Below are positions 47,725 through 55,619 of a stretch of 64,000 nt of DNA, piece by piece. The notes under the pieces are model-generated. The model had not been told where the DNA came from and did no database searches. It saw nothing but the letters and a program-made list of their open reading frames with translations. Each line of letters begins with the position of its first letter. The stretch's first letter is position 1. The DNA is from Paenibacillus borealis (GTDB lineage: Bacteria; Bacillota; Bacilli; Paenibacillales; Paenibacillaceae), in contig NZ_CP009285.1 in the NCBI RefSeq assembly GCF_000758665.1, forward strand, positions 7,626,001 through 7,690,000, written 5' to 3'. The position numbers and the translations under genes are program-made.

Positions 47725-47778
47725 GGAAACACCACCTTTCCCGAATTCCATAATTTAGAATTTTGTGTTTATATCTGT

Positions 47779-47807
47779 ATAGTAGGCGATTATATTCCAA
47801 TGGTCAA
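47779..47807 (-). promoter_or_regulatory. Promoter of the aloR-like gene
   Basis: TTGACC (47802-47807) and TACTAT (47779-47784) with a 17-nt spacer on the minus strand, about 50 nt before the TTG start codon, which independently supports that start. Confidence 0.65.
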
Positions 47808-47901
47808 TAGACTAGATTCAGATAAAGTATGAATGTGTGAAGTTTTCGAAACAGTTTGGCAACCGGTTTGCCGAATCGGGCTCTGCAGAGCTAAATTTAC
47901 G

Positions 47902-48513
47902 TTAAAAGCTCCGCCACAGCTGTATTCCCATGTAGACGGCGATCGCCCAGATTAATAGTGCTGAAGCGGTATTCAGCCCTTTAATCACCTTACCGGTGGC
48001 ATCCAGCCTGCCGAGCAGGCGGCCCGCAGCGGCAAGGCTCAGGAACCAGATCCAGGAGACGGCCACCGTAGCCGCCGCGAAGGCCCAGCGCACCGTACCG
48101 TCGTATTGCAGTGAGCTCGTACCGATGACGCCCACCGTATCCAGCAGCGCGTGCGGATTCAGGAGAGAAACCGACAGCGCGTAGAGCATCTGTCCCTTCG
48201 GAGAGAGGCGCCCCGCCTCTTCCTGCGCCGGAGCAGAGCGCCAGATTCTCCAGCCCATGAAGCAGAGAAACAGGATTCCCGCACCATATATAAAGGGTGT
48301 GACCCAGTGCAGCGATAGAATGACCAGAGAAACACCGCCTACTGCTGCGGTTATAAGCAGCGTATCGCATACCGCTGCCGTCAGAACTACAGGCAGCACA
48401 CTGCGAAATCTCGCGTGCTGGGCTCCTTGATTGAATACGAATATATTCTGCACGCCCAGCGGCAGAATAAGCCCGAAGGCCAGAATGATTCCATGTACAA
48501 TGGCTTCCGTCAT
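47902..48513 (-). CDS. argO: LysE/ArgO-family amino-acid exporter
   Basis: 203-residue membrane protein with six predicted helices. The N-terminus ILAFGLILPLGVQNIFVFNQGA is the LysE/ArgO signature (G-x-x-x-P-G-x-Q-N), with later SVSLLNPHALLDTVGV typical of arginine/lysine exporters. ATG at 48513 has AAGGAGG; a 48-codon upstream extension is unlikely. Divergent from a MocR-type regulator whose start is about 215 nt away, which probably controls it. Confidence 0.88.
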   Translation of the reverse strand: MTEAIVHGIILAFGLILPLGVQNIFVFNQGAQHARFRSVLPVVLTAAVCDTLLITAAVGGVSLVILSLHWVTPFIYGAGILFLCFMGWRIWRSAPAQEEAGRLSPKGQMLYALSVSLLNPHALLDTVGVIGTSSLQYDGTVRWAFAAATVAVSWIWFLSLAAAGRLLGRLDATGKVIKGLNTASALLIWAIAVYMGIQLWRSF

Positions 48514-48727
48514 AACTTCTTCCTCCTTCATATAAGCTGTGATGCTTCCGGATGAACAAGCCTCCACAGCTTCTTGCTTCTTCCCGGTTGACGCATTCTG
48601 ATCGTACTCTGGTGCAGGGGCTGCCGTATCCATCCAAATTGTCCGGCACATACCCAACCAAGATTAATAGAAGACGATGTATCATGGTAAACTTAAGGAA
48701 AGAAACCACAAAAGAGGAGCCGGTCCC

Positions 48728-50332
48728 TTGACACATCATCATCCCCCAGATCATCCAGACTTAAGCGCTGCCGGTCCTTCCGGTCATCCTGAAGTACCCG
48801 CACCTGCAACCCCTGAAAAGGAACCGGACGGTTCACTCCCTGTCCTGCAAGGCACATGGAAGCCGGACCCGGCTTCTCAGCTGCCGCTTCATAGTCAGAT
48901 ATCCTCCTACTTCCTCGCCAAGATCAGCAGCGGGGCCTGGCCTCCCGGGATGCGGCTGGCTCCGCAGCGTGAGCTCTGCCGCATGCTCGGTGTTAACCGC
49001 AGCACGGTGGTCACGGCGCTGGGCCAGCTTACAGCGCTGGGTCTGATTGAAGGCAGACGCGGCGGCGGGACCGTAGTAGTAGCGGATGCACGTTCCGCCA
49101 TCCGGCCCGCCGGTGAATCCAACGTGGTCACAGCTCCGGCAGAACCGGAGCGCCGGGGCAACTGGAATGATTATGTGGAGGAGGGGATTCACTATCCCAA
49201 CCTGCCTACAGTACAGGATATCAACCGGCTCGAATATGAGCCGGGTCTGATCCGCCTCGGCACCGGCGAGCCTGCGCCGGAGCTGTTGCCCGGCGCAGCG
49301 ATGAACCGGGTGCTGGCCGGACTCTCGCAGCGGATTCTTCCACCGCTCTCTTATGAGGAACCGCTCGGCAATCCGGCGCTGCGGGCTGCGGTCAGCCGGA
49401 TGCTGGCCCGCAGCGGCATTGCAGCCGACCCCGCCTCCATTCTGATCACCTCCGGGGCACTTCAGGGACTCCAGCTTATTGCTCTGGGCCTTCTGCCGCG
49501 CGGCTCATCGATTCTGCTGGAGAAGCCGTCCTATCTGTATTCGATCCATGCCTTTCAGTCTGCCGGGGTGAAATTCAGCGGACTGCCCATGGACGGACGC
49601 GGGCTGATCCCGGAGCTTCTTACGGCTGAGGCTGTCCGCAGCAAGGCGGCGATGCTCTACAGTATCCCGTCCTTTCACAATCCTACCGGGATTCTGATGG
49701 ATGCCGGGCGGCGGCGGGAGCTTATGCAGGTCACAGGCAGCCTCGGGCTGCCTATTCTCGAGGATGGCGCCTATCAGGAGCTGTGGCTGGATGCACCGCC
49801 TCCGCTGCCGCTGAAGGCGCTGGACCGCGAGGGCAGAGTGCTGCATCTGGGTACCCTGTCCAAAGCAGCCAGCCCCGGCCTGCGCATCGGCTGGATTGTC
49901 GGCCCGGAGCCGGTAGTCCGGCGGCTGGCCGATATCAAAATGCAGAGTGATTACGGCGCAAGCTCCCTGTCACAGCTGGCCGCCGCCAGCTGGCTTGAGG
50001 GCGGCTATCATGAGGAGCATCTGCAGGTGCTGCGCAGCAGACTCCGGGAGCGCCGAGATCTTATGCTGGAGCTGCTGCAGCTTCATTGTGCCGGACTGGC
50101 AACCTGGAGCGTACCGGCAGGCGGATTCTACATCTGGCTGTCCCTCCTGCATCCTATGCCTCCGCGCAAGCTGTTCACCGCAGCCCTGCGCGCCGGACTG
50201 CTGCTGAATACAGGTGATCTGTACGACCGCAGTGACCGCGGGCATCTCAGACTGTCCTACGCTTACGCTTCTCCGGCAGAACTGGAGCGCGGAATCACCC
50301 TGCTGGCAAATTTAATCAGGGAAGTTCCATGA
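48728..50332 (+). CDS. MocR/GntR-family regulator with aminotransferase domain
   Basis: 534 residues. N-terminal winged helix (PLHSQISSYFLAKISSGAWPPGMRLA..., GVNRSTVVTALGQLTALGLIEG) fused to a fold-type I aminotransferase-like domain. The PLP lysine is in GTLSKAASPGLRIGW; SIPSFHNPTGILM is the cofactor-binding Asn-Pro-Thr-Gly. TTG at 48728 lies 8 nt after AGAGGAG and is preferred over an ATG at 48677 without an RBS. Divergent from argO, so it likely senses an amino acid or PLP and regulates the exporter. Confidence 0.88.
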   Translation: MTHHHPPDHPDLSAAGPSGHPEVPAPATPEKEPDGSLPVLQGTWKPDPASQLPLHSQISSYFLAKISSGAWPPGMRLAPQRELCRMLGVNRSTVVTALGQLTALGLIEGRRGGGTVVVADARSAIRPAGESNVVTAPAEPERRGNWNDYVEEGIHYPNLPTVQDINRLEYEPGLIRLGTGEPAPELLPGAAMNRVLAGLSQRILPPLSYEEPLGNPALRAAVSRMLARSGIAADPASILITSGALQGLQLIALGLLPRGSSILLEKPSYLYSIHAFQSAGVKFSGLPMDGRGLIPELLTAEAVRSKAAMLYSIPSFHNPTGILMDAGRRRELMQVTGSLGLPILEDGAYQELWLDAPPPLPLKALDREGRVLHLGTLSKAASPGLRIGWIVGPEPVVRRLADIKMQSDYGASSLSQLAAASWLEGGYHEEHLQVLRSRLRERRDLMLELLQLHCAGLATWSVPAGGFYIWLSLLHPMPPRKLFTAALRAGLLLNTGDLYDRSDRGHLRLSYAYASPAELERGITLLANLIREVP

Positions 50333-50355
50333 ATAACACGAATAGCCGGAAACAA

Positions 50356-50407
50356 ATAGCGCAGAACAAATGACAAAAATAATTATTTGTCATTTGTTCT
50401 GCGCTAT
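50356..50407 (+). promoter_or_regulatory. Perfect palindrome with 22-bp arms over a promoter
   Basis: Arms 50356-50377 and 50386-50407 are exact reverse complements (ATAGCGCAGAACAAATGACA... and its mate) around an 8-nt centre. A promoter TTGTCA (50387-50392) / TATGCT (about 50410-50415), 17-nt spacer, overlaps the right arm. It sits between the MocR gene stop and the TetR gene, so it may be a TetR operator, and as RNA could also act as a hairpin ending the mocR transcript, though no T-run follows. Confidence 0.7.
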
Positions 50408-50440
50408 GTTATGCTTCATGCACAGGAAGGGGAAATACCC

Positions 50441-51040
50441 GTGAATAAAACAGGCTCTTTTTTGAGCAAGACAGAAATCCTTAATGCAGCTGAACAAACG
50501 CTGCGCAAATACGGGCCGGACAAGGCTTCGGTCACTGATGTAGCGAAGCTGCTGGGCGTAAGCCATGGAACCCTGTACCGGCACTTCCCCAGCAAGGCTG
50601 CACTGCGGGAGGCGGTAACGGAACGGTGGCTGGAGGAGATGATTGTAGCTCCGCTAACTGAAATTGCCGCGATACCCACAACCAATGCCTTGAGGCAGCT
50701 TAGAGATTATATCGCTAAGCTCGTAGAGCTTAAGCAGCATCATGCCGCACAGGACAGCGAGATGTTCAAAATGTATGCAGCCGTTACTGAAGAATCGGCA
50801 GCGCTTGTTGAAGTCCACATCCTGAAGCTTCTCGATCACATTGCCCTTCTCATTGCCCGGGGCATAGAACAAGGATTTATATCAGGGGAAATTCCGGCGG
50901 CAGTACAGGCACGTTCAGTCCTCTATGGCACCGCACGCTATCACCATCCGGCACACGCCTACGAGTGGCGCAGCCCCGGCGTCCGGGAGGAATTCACCCG
51001 GCTCTGGGCGCTGCTGGAAAGAGGATTATCCGTACATTAA
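50441..51040 (+). CDS. TetR-family transcriptional regulator
   Basis: 199 residues with an N-terminal HTH (TEILNAAEQTLRKYGPDKASVTDVAKLLGVSHGTLYRHFPSKAAL region). The start is GTG at 50441, 8 nt after AGGAAGGGG; an in-frame ATG 18 codons upstream falls inside the palindrome. 19 nt separate it from the SDR gene, so the pair is an operon; the regulator likely controls both through the upstream palindrome. Its C-terminal domain (TetR_C_7-like, by eye) gives no ligand clue. Confidence 0.88.
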   Translation: MNKTGSFLSKTEILNAAEQTLRKYGPDKASVTDVAKLLGVSHGTLYRHFPSKAALREAVTERWLEEMIVAPLTEIAAIPTTNALRQLRDYIAKLVELKQHHAAQDSEMFKMYAAVTEESAALVEVHILKLLDHIALLIARGIEQGFISGEIPAAVQARSVLYGTARYHHPAHAYEWRSPGVREEFTRLWALLERGLSVH

Positions 51041-51059
51041 ATTCAAGGAGGAACTAATA

Positions 51060-51803
51060 ATGACACAACCATTGCAAGGCAAGGTAGCTATTGTTACCGG
51101 ATCATCAAGAGGAATCGGGCGGAGTGTTGCTGAGCGGCTGGCGGAGCAGGGAGCTTCTGTCATCATCAACTATTCGAGCAGTCCCGCCCAGGCGGATGAG
51201 GTAGTGCAGGCCATCCAGGCGGGCGGCGGAACAGCGGCAGCCCTGCAGGCAGACATCAGCAAGCCGGCCCAAATTGAACAGCTGTTCAAGGATACCAAGG
51301 CGCTCTACGGGAAGATCGATATCGTGGTCAACAATGCGGGGATTATGATGAATTCCCTGATCGGAGAAGCTACTGAGGAGCAATTCGACAAGCAGTTCGC
51401 CATCAACGTTAAAGGCACCTACTTCTCCTGCCAGCAGGCCTTCTATCACCTGGAGCAGGGCGGGCGTATCATTAACTTCTCCACTTCCGTCAACGGACAG
51501 ATGTTCCCGGCCTACAGCATTTATGCCGGCACCAAAGGTGCGGTTGAACAATTCACCCGCCAGCTTGCCAAGGAATTCGGCAGCAAAGGAATCACCATCA
51601 ATGCCGTAGCTCCGGGACCTGTTGCCACAGAATTGTTCCTGGAGGGCAAATCCGAAGCCGTGCTGGAAGGACTGAAGAAGGGCAATGCCTTCGGACGCCT
51701 GGGCCAGCCGGAGGATATTGCCGGCGTGGTCAGCTTCCTGGCCGGAGAAGGCTCCGGCTGGATTACCGGCCAGACCCTCCGCGTTAATGGCGGATTTATC
51801 TGA
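51060..51803 (+). CDS. Short-chain dehydrogenase/reductase
   Basis: 247-residue classical SDR. NAD(P)-binding TGSSRGIGRSVAERLA near the N-terminus, the NNAG motif (VVNNAGIMM), catalytic Ser in NFSTSVNG and YxxxK in IYAGTKGAVEQ. The Ser-Arg after TGS suggests NADP(H) preference. ATG at 51060 has AAGGAGG 8 nt away. Same operon as the TetR regulator. Substrate unknown. Its 3' end overlaps the convergent histidine kinase gene by 8 nt. Confidence 0.92.
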   Translation: MTQPLQGKVAIVTGSSRGIGRSVAERLAEQGASVIINYSSSPAQADEVVQAIQAGGGTAAALQADISKPAQIEQLFKDTKALYGKIDIVVNNAGIMMNSLIGEATEEQFDKQFAINVKGTYFSCQQAFYHLEQGGRIINFSTSVNGQMFPAYSIYAGTKGAVEQFTRQLAKEFGSKGITINAVAPGPVATELFLEGKSEAVLEGLKKGNAFGRLGQPEDIAGVVSFLAGEGSGWITGQTLRVNGGFI

Positions 51804-52863
51804 CTTGCAGAGGTAAACGCACGATTGAAGCCGTCCCCTCACCGGGACGGCTTGTTACATGTATGCTGCCTTCGTGAAGCTCGACGATTTTCTTCACCAG
51901 CGGCAGCCCCAGTCCGCTCCCCCCGCCGCTGCTGACGCTTCTGGATTTATCCACTTTATAGAACCGTTCGAAGATCCGCTCCAGCTCCTCTTCGGCAATG
52001 CCGATGCCGCTGTCTCTAACCTCTACCTCAATCCACTCCTCTATGATGCGCAAAGAGACGGTAATCCGCCCGTCCTGCGGGGTGAATTTGATGCTGTTAT
52101 GCAGCAGGTTAGTCCATACCTGACTCAGCAAGTCTTTTACCGCAACCACAGTGGTTTCCGCAAGCTCTGCCTCTACCTCAATATCCTTGCCGAGCCACTG
52201 CGGCTCAGAAGCCAGGATCATCTCTTGCAGCTGCTTATCCAGCCGGTAGGGCTTCCGCTCGAACGGGAAGCTCTCTGCCTCCAGCGCCGACAGCTTCAGC
52301 AGATTGTCACTCAGGCCGGACAGGCGGCGGCTCTCCGCTTCAATGATATTCAGATAATGCCTGCGGCTCTCCGGGCTCAGGCTGTCATTCTGCAGCGCAG
52401 CGGCAAACCCCCGGATCGAGGTCAGCGGCGACTGGATCTCATGCGATACGTTCGAGATGAAATCCTGGCGCAACGTCTCCATCCGGCTAAGCTCGTTAGC
52501 CATTTCGTTAATCCCCTCAACAATACCGCCAAACTGCCGGTACTGTTTGCTGTTCTCCAGTTCAATCTTGAAATTCCCCTGGGAAATCTGCCGCATGGCC
52601 GTCAGGATTGGCATATAGAATCTCCGATCCTGTCCCCGGGTAGCGAACGCTATGGTGCCTGCCACAATGAAAAAGATAATAATCTGCAATGTCATCACAA
52701 ACAAGTGATACCCGTATTCAGAGAAAGACCAGCCGAAATGGCGGACCAGCAGCCTTGATCCGAAATAGCTTCCGTTCCAGGAGATAAAGAGCATCGTCAA
52801 TATGCCGAATATAGGCACAATCACATTAATCTTCTTCCAGAGTTTGCTGATCCTGCTCATCAT
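51796..52863 (-). CDS. Sensor histidine kinase
   Basis: 355 residues: two transmembrane helices (about 13-30 and 55-75) flanking a short extracytoplasmic loop, a HAMP segment, the dimerisation H-box SNVSHEIQSPLTSI, then N-box LLHNSIKFTP, G1 DSGIGI, F-box and G2 GSGLGL. The small sensor loop resembles envelope-stress kinases. The start overlaps the response-regulator stop by 4 nt. With the ABC exporter it forms a three-gene operon. Confidence 0.92.
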   Translation of the reverse strand: MMSRISKLWKKINVIVPIFGILTMLFISWNGSYFGSRLLVRHFGWSFSEYGYHLFVMTLQIIIFFIVAGTIAFATRGQDRRFYMPILTAMRQISQGNFKIELENSKQYRQFGGIVEGINEMANELSRMETLRQDFISNVSHEIQSPLTSIRGFAAALQNDSLSPESRRHYLNIIEAESRRLSGLSDNLLKLSALEAESFPFERKPYRLDKQLQEMILASEPQWLGKDIEVEAELAETTVVAVKDLLSQVWTNLLHNSIKFTPQDGRITVSLRIIEEWIEVEVRDSGIGIAEEELERIFERFYKVDKSRSVSSGGGSGLGLPLVKKIVELHEGSIHVTSRPGEGTASIVRLPLQVR

Positions 52864-53537
52864 ACTCCCCCCTCCAGCCGATAGCCAAGGCCGCGGATCG
52901 TACGGATCGAGAATCCGAATTTCTCACGGGGAAAGCGCTCGCGCAGACGGCCTACATGCACATCCAGCGTCCGCTCATTGCCTTCAAAGTCATAACCCCA
53001 GATCTCTTCAATCAGCCGGTCGCGTGTCAGCGTCTGCCCCGGATAGCTGGCCAGCTTGAACAGCAGTTCAAATTCTTTAAGCGGCAGGGTAATCTCGCCA
53101 TGGTCGGACAGGGTCTCATAGGTTCTGCGGTTCATCCGCAGGTTCCCGACCGTTACGCTCTGGGCCGCAGAGATCTGATACCGCTTCAGCAGCGCCTTCA
53201 CTCTGGCAACCAGGACAGGCGGCTCAAACGGCTTAACCAGATAGTCATCTGTGCCGAGCTCGAAGCCTTTCACAATCTGCGAGGTTTCCCCTTTGGCCGT
53301 CAGCATCAGGATCGGGAAGTCATAGTGCTTGCGCAGCTCCCGGCACAGCTCCCAGCCGTCCATATTCGGCATCATGACATCAATAATCGCCAGATCAGCG
53401 CTGGTCTCTTCCAGCAGATGCAGCGCCTCCAGACCATCGGAGGCACTCAGGACCTCTTCCAGGCCTTCAGCTCTCAGAAAGACTCCCACCAATTCGCGGA
53501 TATGCGGATCGTCGTCCACTACCAGTATTTTGGCCAT
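52860..53537 (-). CDS. OmpR/PhoB-family response regulator
   Basis: 225 residues. Receiver domain with ILVVDDDPHIRELV (acidic pocket), the phospho-acceptor Asp in LAIIDVMMPNMDG and the Lys in VKPFEPPVL; then a C-terminal winged helix (TRDRLIEEIWGYDFEGNERTLDVHV). Partner of the kinase encoded just downstream. Its 5' end overlaps the 3' end of the ABC exporter gene by 71 nt, which is unusually long. Confidence 0.94.
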   Translation of the reverse strand: MAKILVVDDDPHIRELVGVFLRAEGLEEVLSASDGLEALHLLEETSADLAIIDVMMPNMDGWELCRELRKHYDFPILMLTAKGETSQIVKGFELGTDDYLVKPFEPPVLVARVKALLKRYQISAAQSVTVGNLRMNRRTYETLSDHGEITLPLKEFELLFKLASYPGQTLTRDRLIEEIWGYDFEGNERTLDVHVGRLRERFPREKFGFSIRTIRGLGYRLEGGV

Positions 53538-55332
53538 AGCCTCTAGCCCCCTCCTCTATAACGGTGCCCGGAAGCTCCGGCGTATTCATCTGCAGCTGCT
53601 GCTCAGCAAATTCACGGTACAGCTCATGATCCCGCAGCAGCTCTTCATGTGTCCCCTTCCCGGTAATCCGGCCCTTCTCCATGAAAATAATCTGATCCGC
53701 ATTTACCACCGTAGCCAGTCTATGGGCAATAACAATTGTCGTCCGGCCCTGCATCAGATTGCCCAGCGCCTTCTGTACCACAGCCTCCGACTGACTATCC
53801 AGACTGGAGGTTGCCTCGTCGAGCATAAGGATCTTCGGATCGCGCAGCAGCGCTCTGGCGATGGCAATCCGCTGCCGCTGCCCGCCCGACAGCTTCACTC
53901 CGCGTTCGCCGACATCTGTATTGTATCCGTCCGGAAGCTCCGCAATGAAGCCGTCTGCGTAAGCCATAGCCGCAGCTGCCTGCAGCTCTTCCTTGCTGAT
54001 CTCGCGGTCCAGTCCATACCCGAGATTCTCGGCAATCGTTCCGGCCAGCAGCGGACTTTCCTGCGAGACATAACCGATCCGCTTACGCCAGGATTTCAGG
54101 GAGAACATCGACACCGGCTTGCCGTTCATCCGGATGACTCCGCTCTGGGGCTCATAGAACCGTTCCAGCAGCGAGAACAAGGTCGTTTTACCGCCGCCGC
54201 TTGGTCCGACAATCGCTGTCACCTGGCCCGGCAGCATCGTGAAGCTTACCTTGTTCAGCACCTTCTCGCCCGTTTTGTATCCGAAACTGAGGTCTTCCAC
54301 ATCGATTGGGCCTTCCTCGCCGGTAGCCTCTTCTACACCCTCATATACCTCTTCCTCTGCCGCAAGCGTCTCAATAATCCGTTCCGAGGCTCCTTTAGCT
54401 TTCTGGAGCTGGGTGAAGAATTGCGTCAGCTGCGTCAGCGGCATAATAATCTGGATCAGATACAGAATGAAGGCCACCAGCTCACCGGCGGTCAGAACCC
54501 CCGAGGACACCTGCATTCCGCCATAGCCGATAATCACCACTAGCAGCATCATGAAGACGAAGGAGACCAGCGGGCTGATCATCGCGCTGATTTTACCCTC
54601 ACGAATGCCGAAGGACAGCAGATTCATAATTCCGCTGCGTCCGGCCTCATATTCCTTCTGCTCGGCTCCGGAGGATTTGACCAGCCGGATTTCAGACAAT
54701 ACACCGCTAAGTGTAGCAGTGAAGGAGGCTGTCTCATCTTGTGTGCCTTTCGATATTTTGTACATCTGCCGGCCCAGCGGCACCAGAATCAGCGCCGACA
54801 GCGGGAGGACCGTGAACAACACGAGCGTCATCTTCCAGTTCAGGAAGAGCAGCACAGAGATTGAGCCGACAATGGAGATCACGCCGGTAAAGAGGCTGGC
54901 CAGATGCTCCGAGATCAGCGTCTTGAGAATCCCCGTGTCATTGGTCATCCGGCTGACGCTTTCGCCAGTCCGGTTCTCATTGTAGTAGGACACAGGCAGC
55001 ACAAGGAATTTGCGCCACAGCCGGTCACGCAGTCCGGCGACAACCTTTTGCCCGACGGCATTCAGCAGATAAATCGAGACCCCGCCGGCAATGGTCTGTG
55101 CAATGAAAGCTCCGGCAATCCCGGCAATCTGCAGCCTGCTGACGGAGGCCAGTGAGAAACCGTCGACCAGATTCTTCGTGAACATGGGGATAACGAGACC
55201 CACAAGGGTCGAAATCATGCTGAGGCCAAGGGCCAGCGCCAGCAGCATGTAGGATGGTTTGGTTTCGTGCAGCAGCTTCAGGAATGGCTTCATTGCCGCC
55301 CCCTGCTTCTGCGGTGCTTGAGTGTTCTTCAT
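53467..55332 (-). CDS. bmrA: BmrA-type multidrug ABC exporter (half-transporter)
   Basis: 621 residues: six-helix ABC transmembrane domain followed by a nucleotide-binding domain with Walker A GPSGGGKTT, Q-loop, signature LSGGQRQR and Walker B ILMLDEATSSLDSQ. The segment YGGMQVSSGVLTAGELVAFILYL and the opening 'PSY..LALALGLSMISTLVGL' match B. subtilis BmrA closely. It should act as a homodimer. The last 24 residues lie in the overlap with the response-regulator gene and may be a strain-specific tail. AAAAGGGG precedes the ATG. Confidence 0.9.
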   Translation of the reverse strand: MKNTQAPQKQGAAMKPFLKLLHETKPSYMLLALALGLSMISTLVGLVIPMFTKNLVDGFSLASVSRLQIAGIAGAFIAQTIAGGVSIYLLNAVGQKVVAGLRDRLWRKFLVLPVSYYNENRTGESVSRMTNDTGILKTLISEHLASLFTGVISIVGSISVLLFLNWKMTLVLFTVLPLSALILVPLGRQMYKISKGTQDETASFTATLSGVLSEIRLVKSSGAEQKEYEAGRSGIMNLLSFGIREGKISAMISPLVSFVFMMLLVVIIGYGGMQVSSGVLTAGELVAFILYLIQIIMPLTQLTQFFTQLQKAKGASERIIETLAAEEEVYEGVEEATGEEGPIDVEDLSFGYKTGEKVLNKVSFTMLPGQVTAIVGPSGGGKTTLFSLLERFYEPQSGVIRMNGKPVSMFSLKSWRKRIGYVSQESPLLAGTIAENLGYGLDREISKEELQAAAAMAYADGFIAELPDGYNTDVGERGVKLSGGQRQRIAIARALLRDPKILMLDEATSSLDSQSEAVVQKALGNLMQGRTTIVIAHRLATVVNADQIIFMEKGRITGKGTHEELLRDHELYREFAEQQLQMNTPELPGTVIEEGARGYGQNTGSGRRSAYPRIGGSLSES

Positions 55333-55619
55333 GGTTAATCCCCTTTTCCGGCGGATAGTTGTCAGTTGCAGCTAATGTCCGCTTCCGCCTTCAACCCTAG
55401 AATAACTGTGCTTTGTAAACTGAAGTTAAACGATAGCCTGATCTGGTCCGGACGGATTCAGGCCAGCTTTCTTCATCTTTGCCAGAATCTTTACCATTGA
55501 TTTGTAGTTCCCTATAAAAGTTGGTTTGTATCCCTTTTCAACAAATGTTACAGTGATAGAAGCGGCAACTTCTGCCGTTCTAAGGATTCAAGGCATCTGG
55601 CGGGAAAGGAGTGCAAAGT

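Noticed and set aside
50925..51059. N-terminal 45-residue extension of the SDR protein
   Set aside because: It overlaps the TetR gene in another frame and lacks an RBS; ATG at 51060 has AAGGAGG at ideal spacing.
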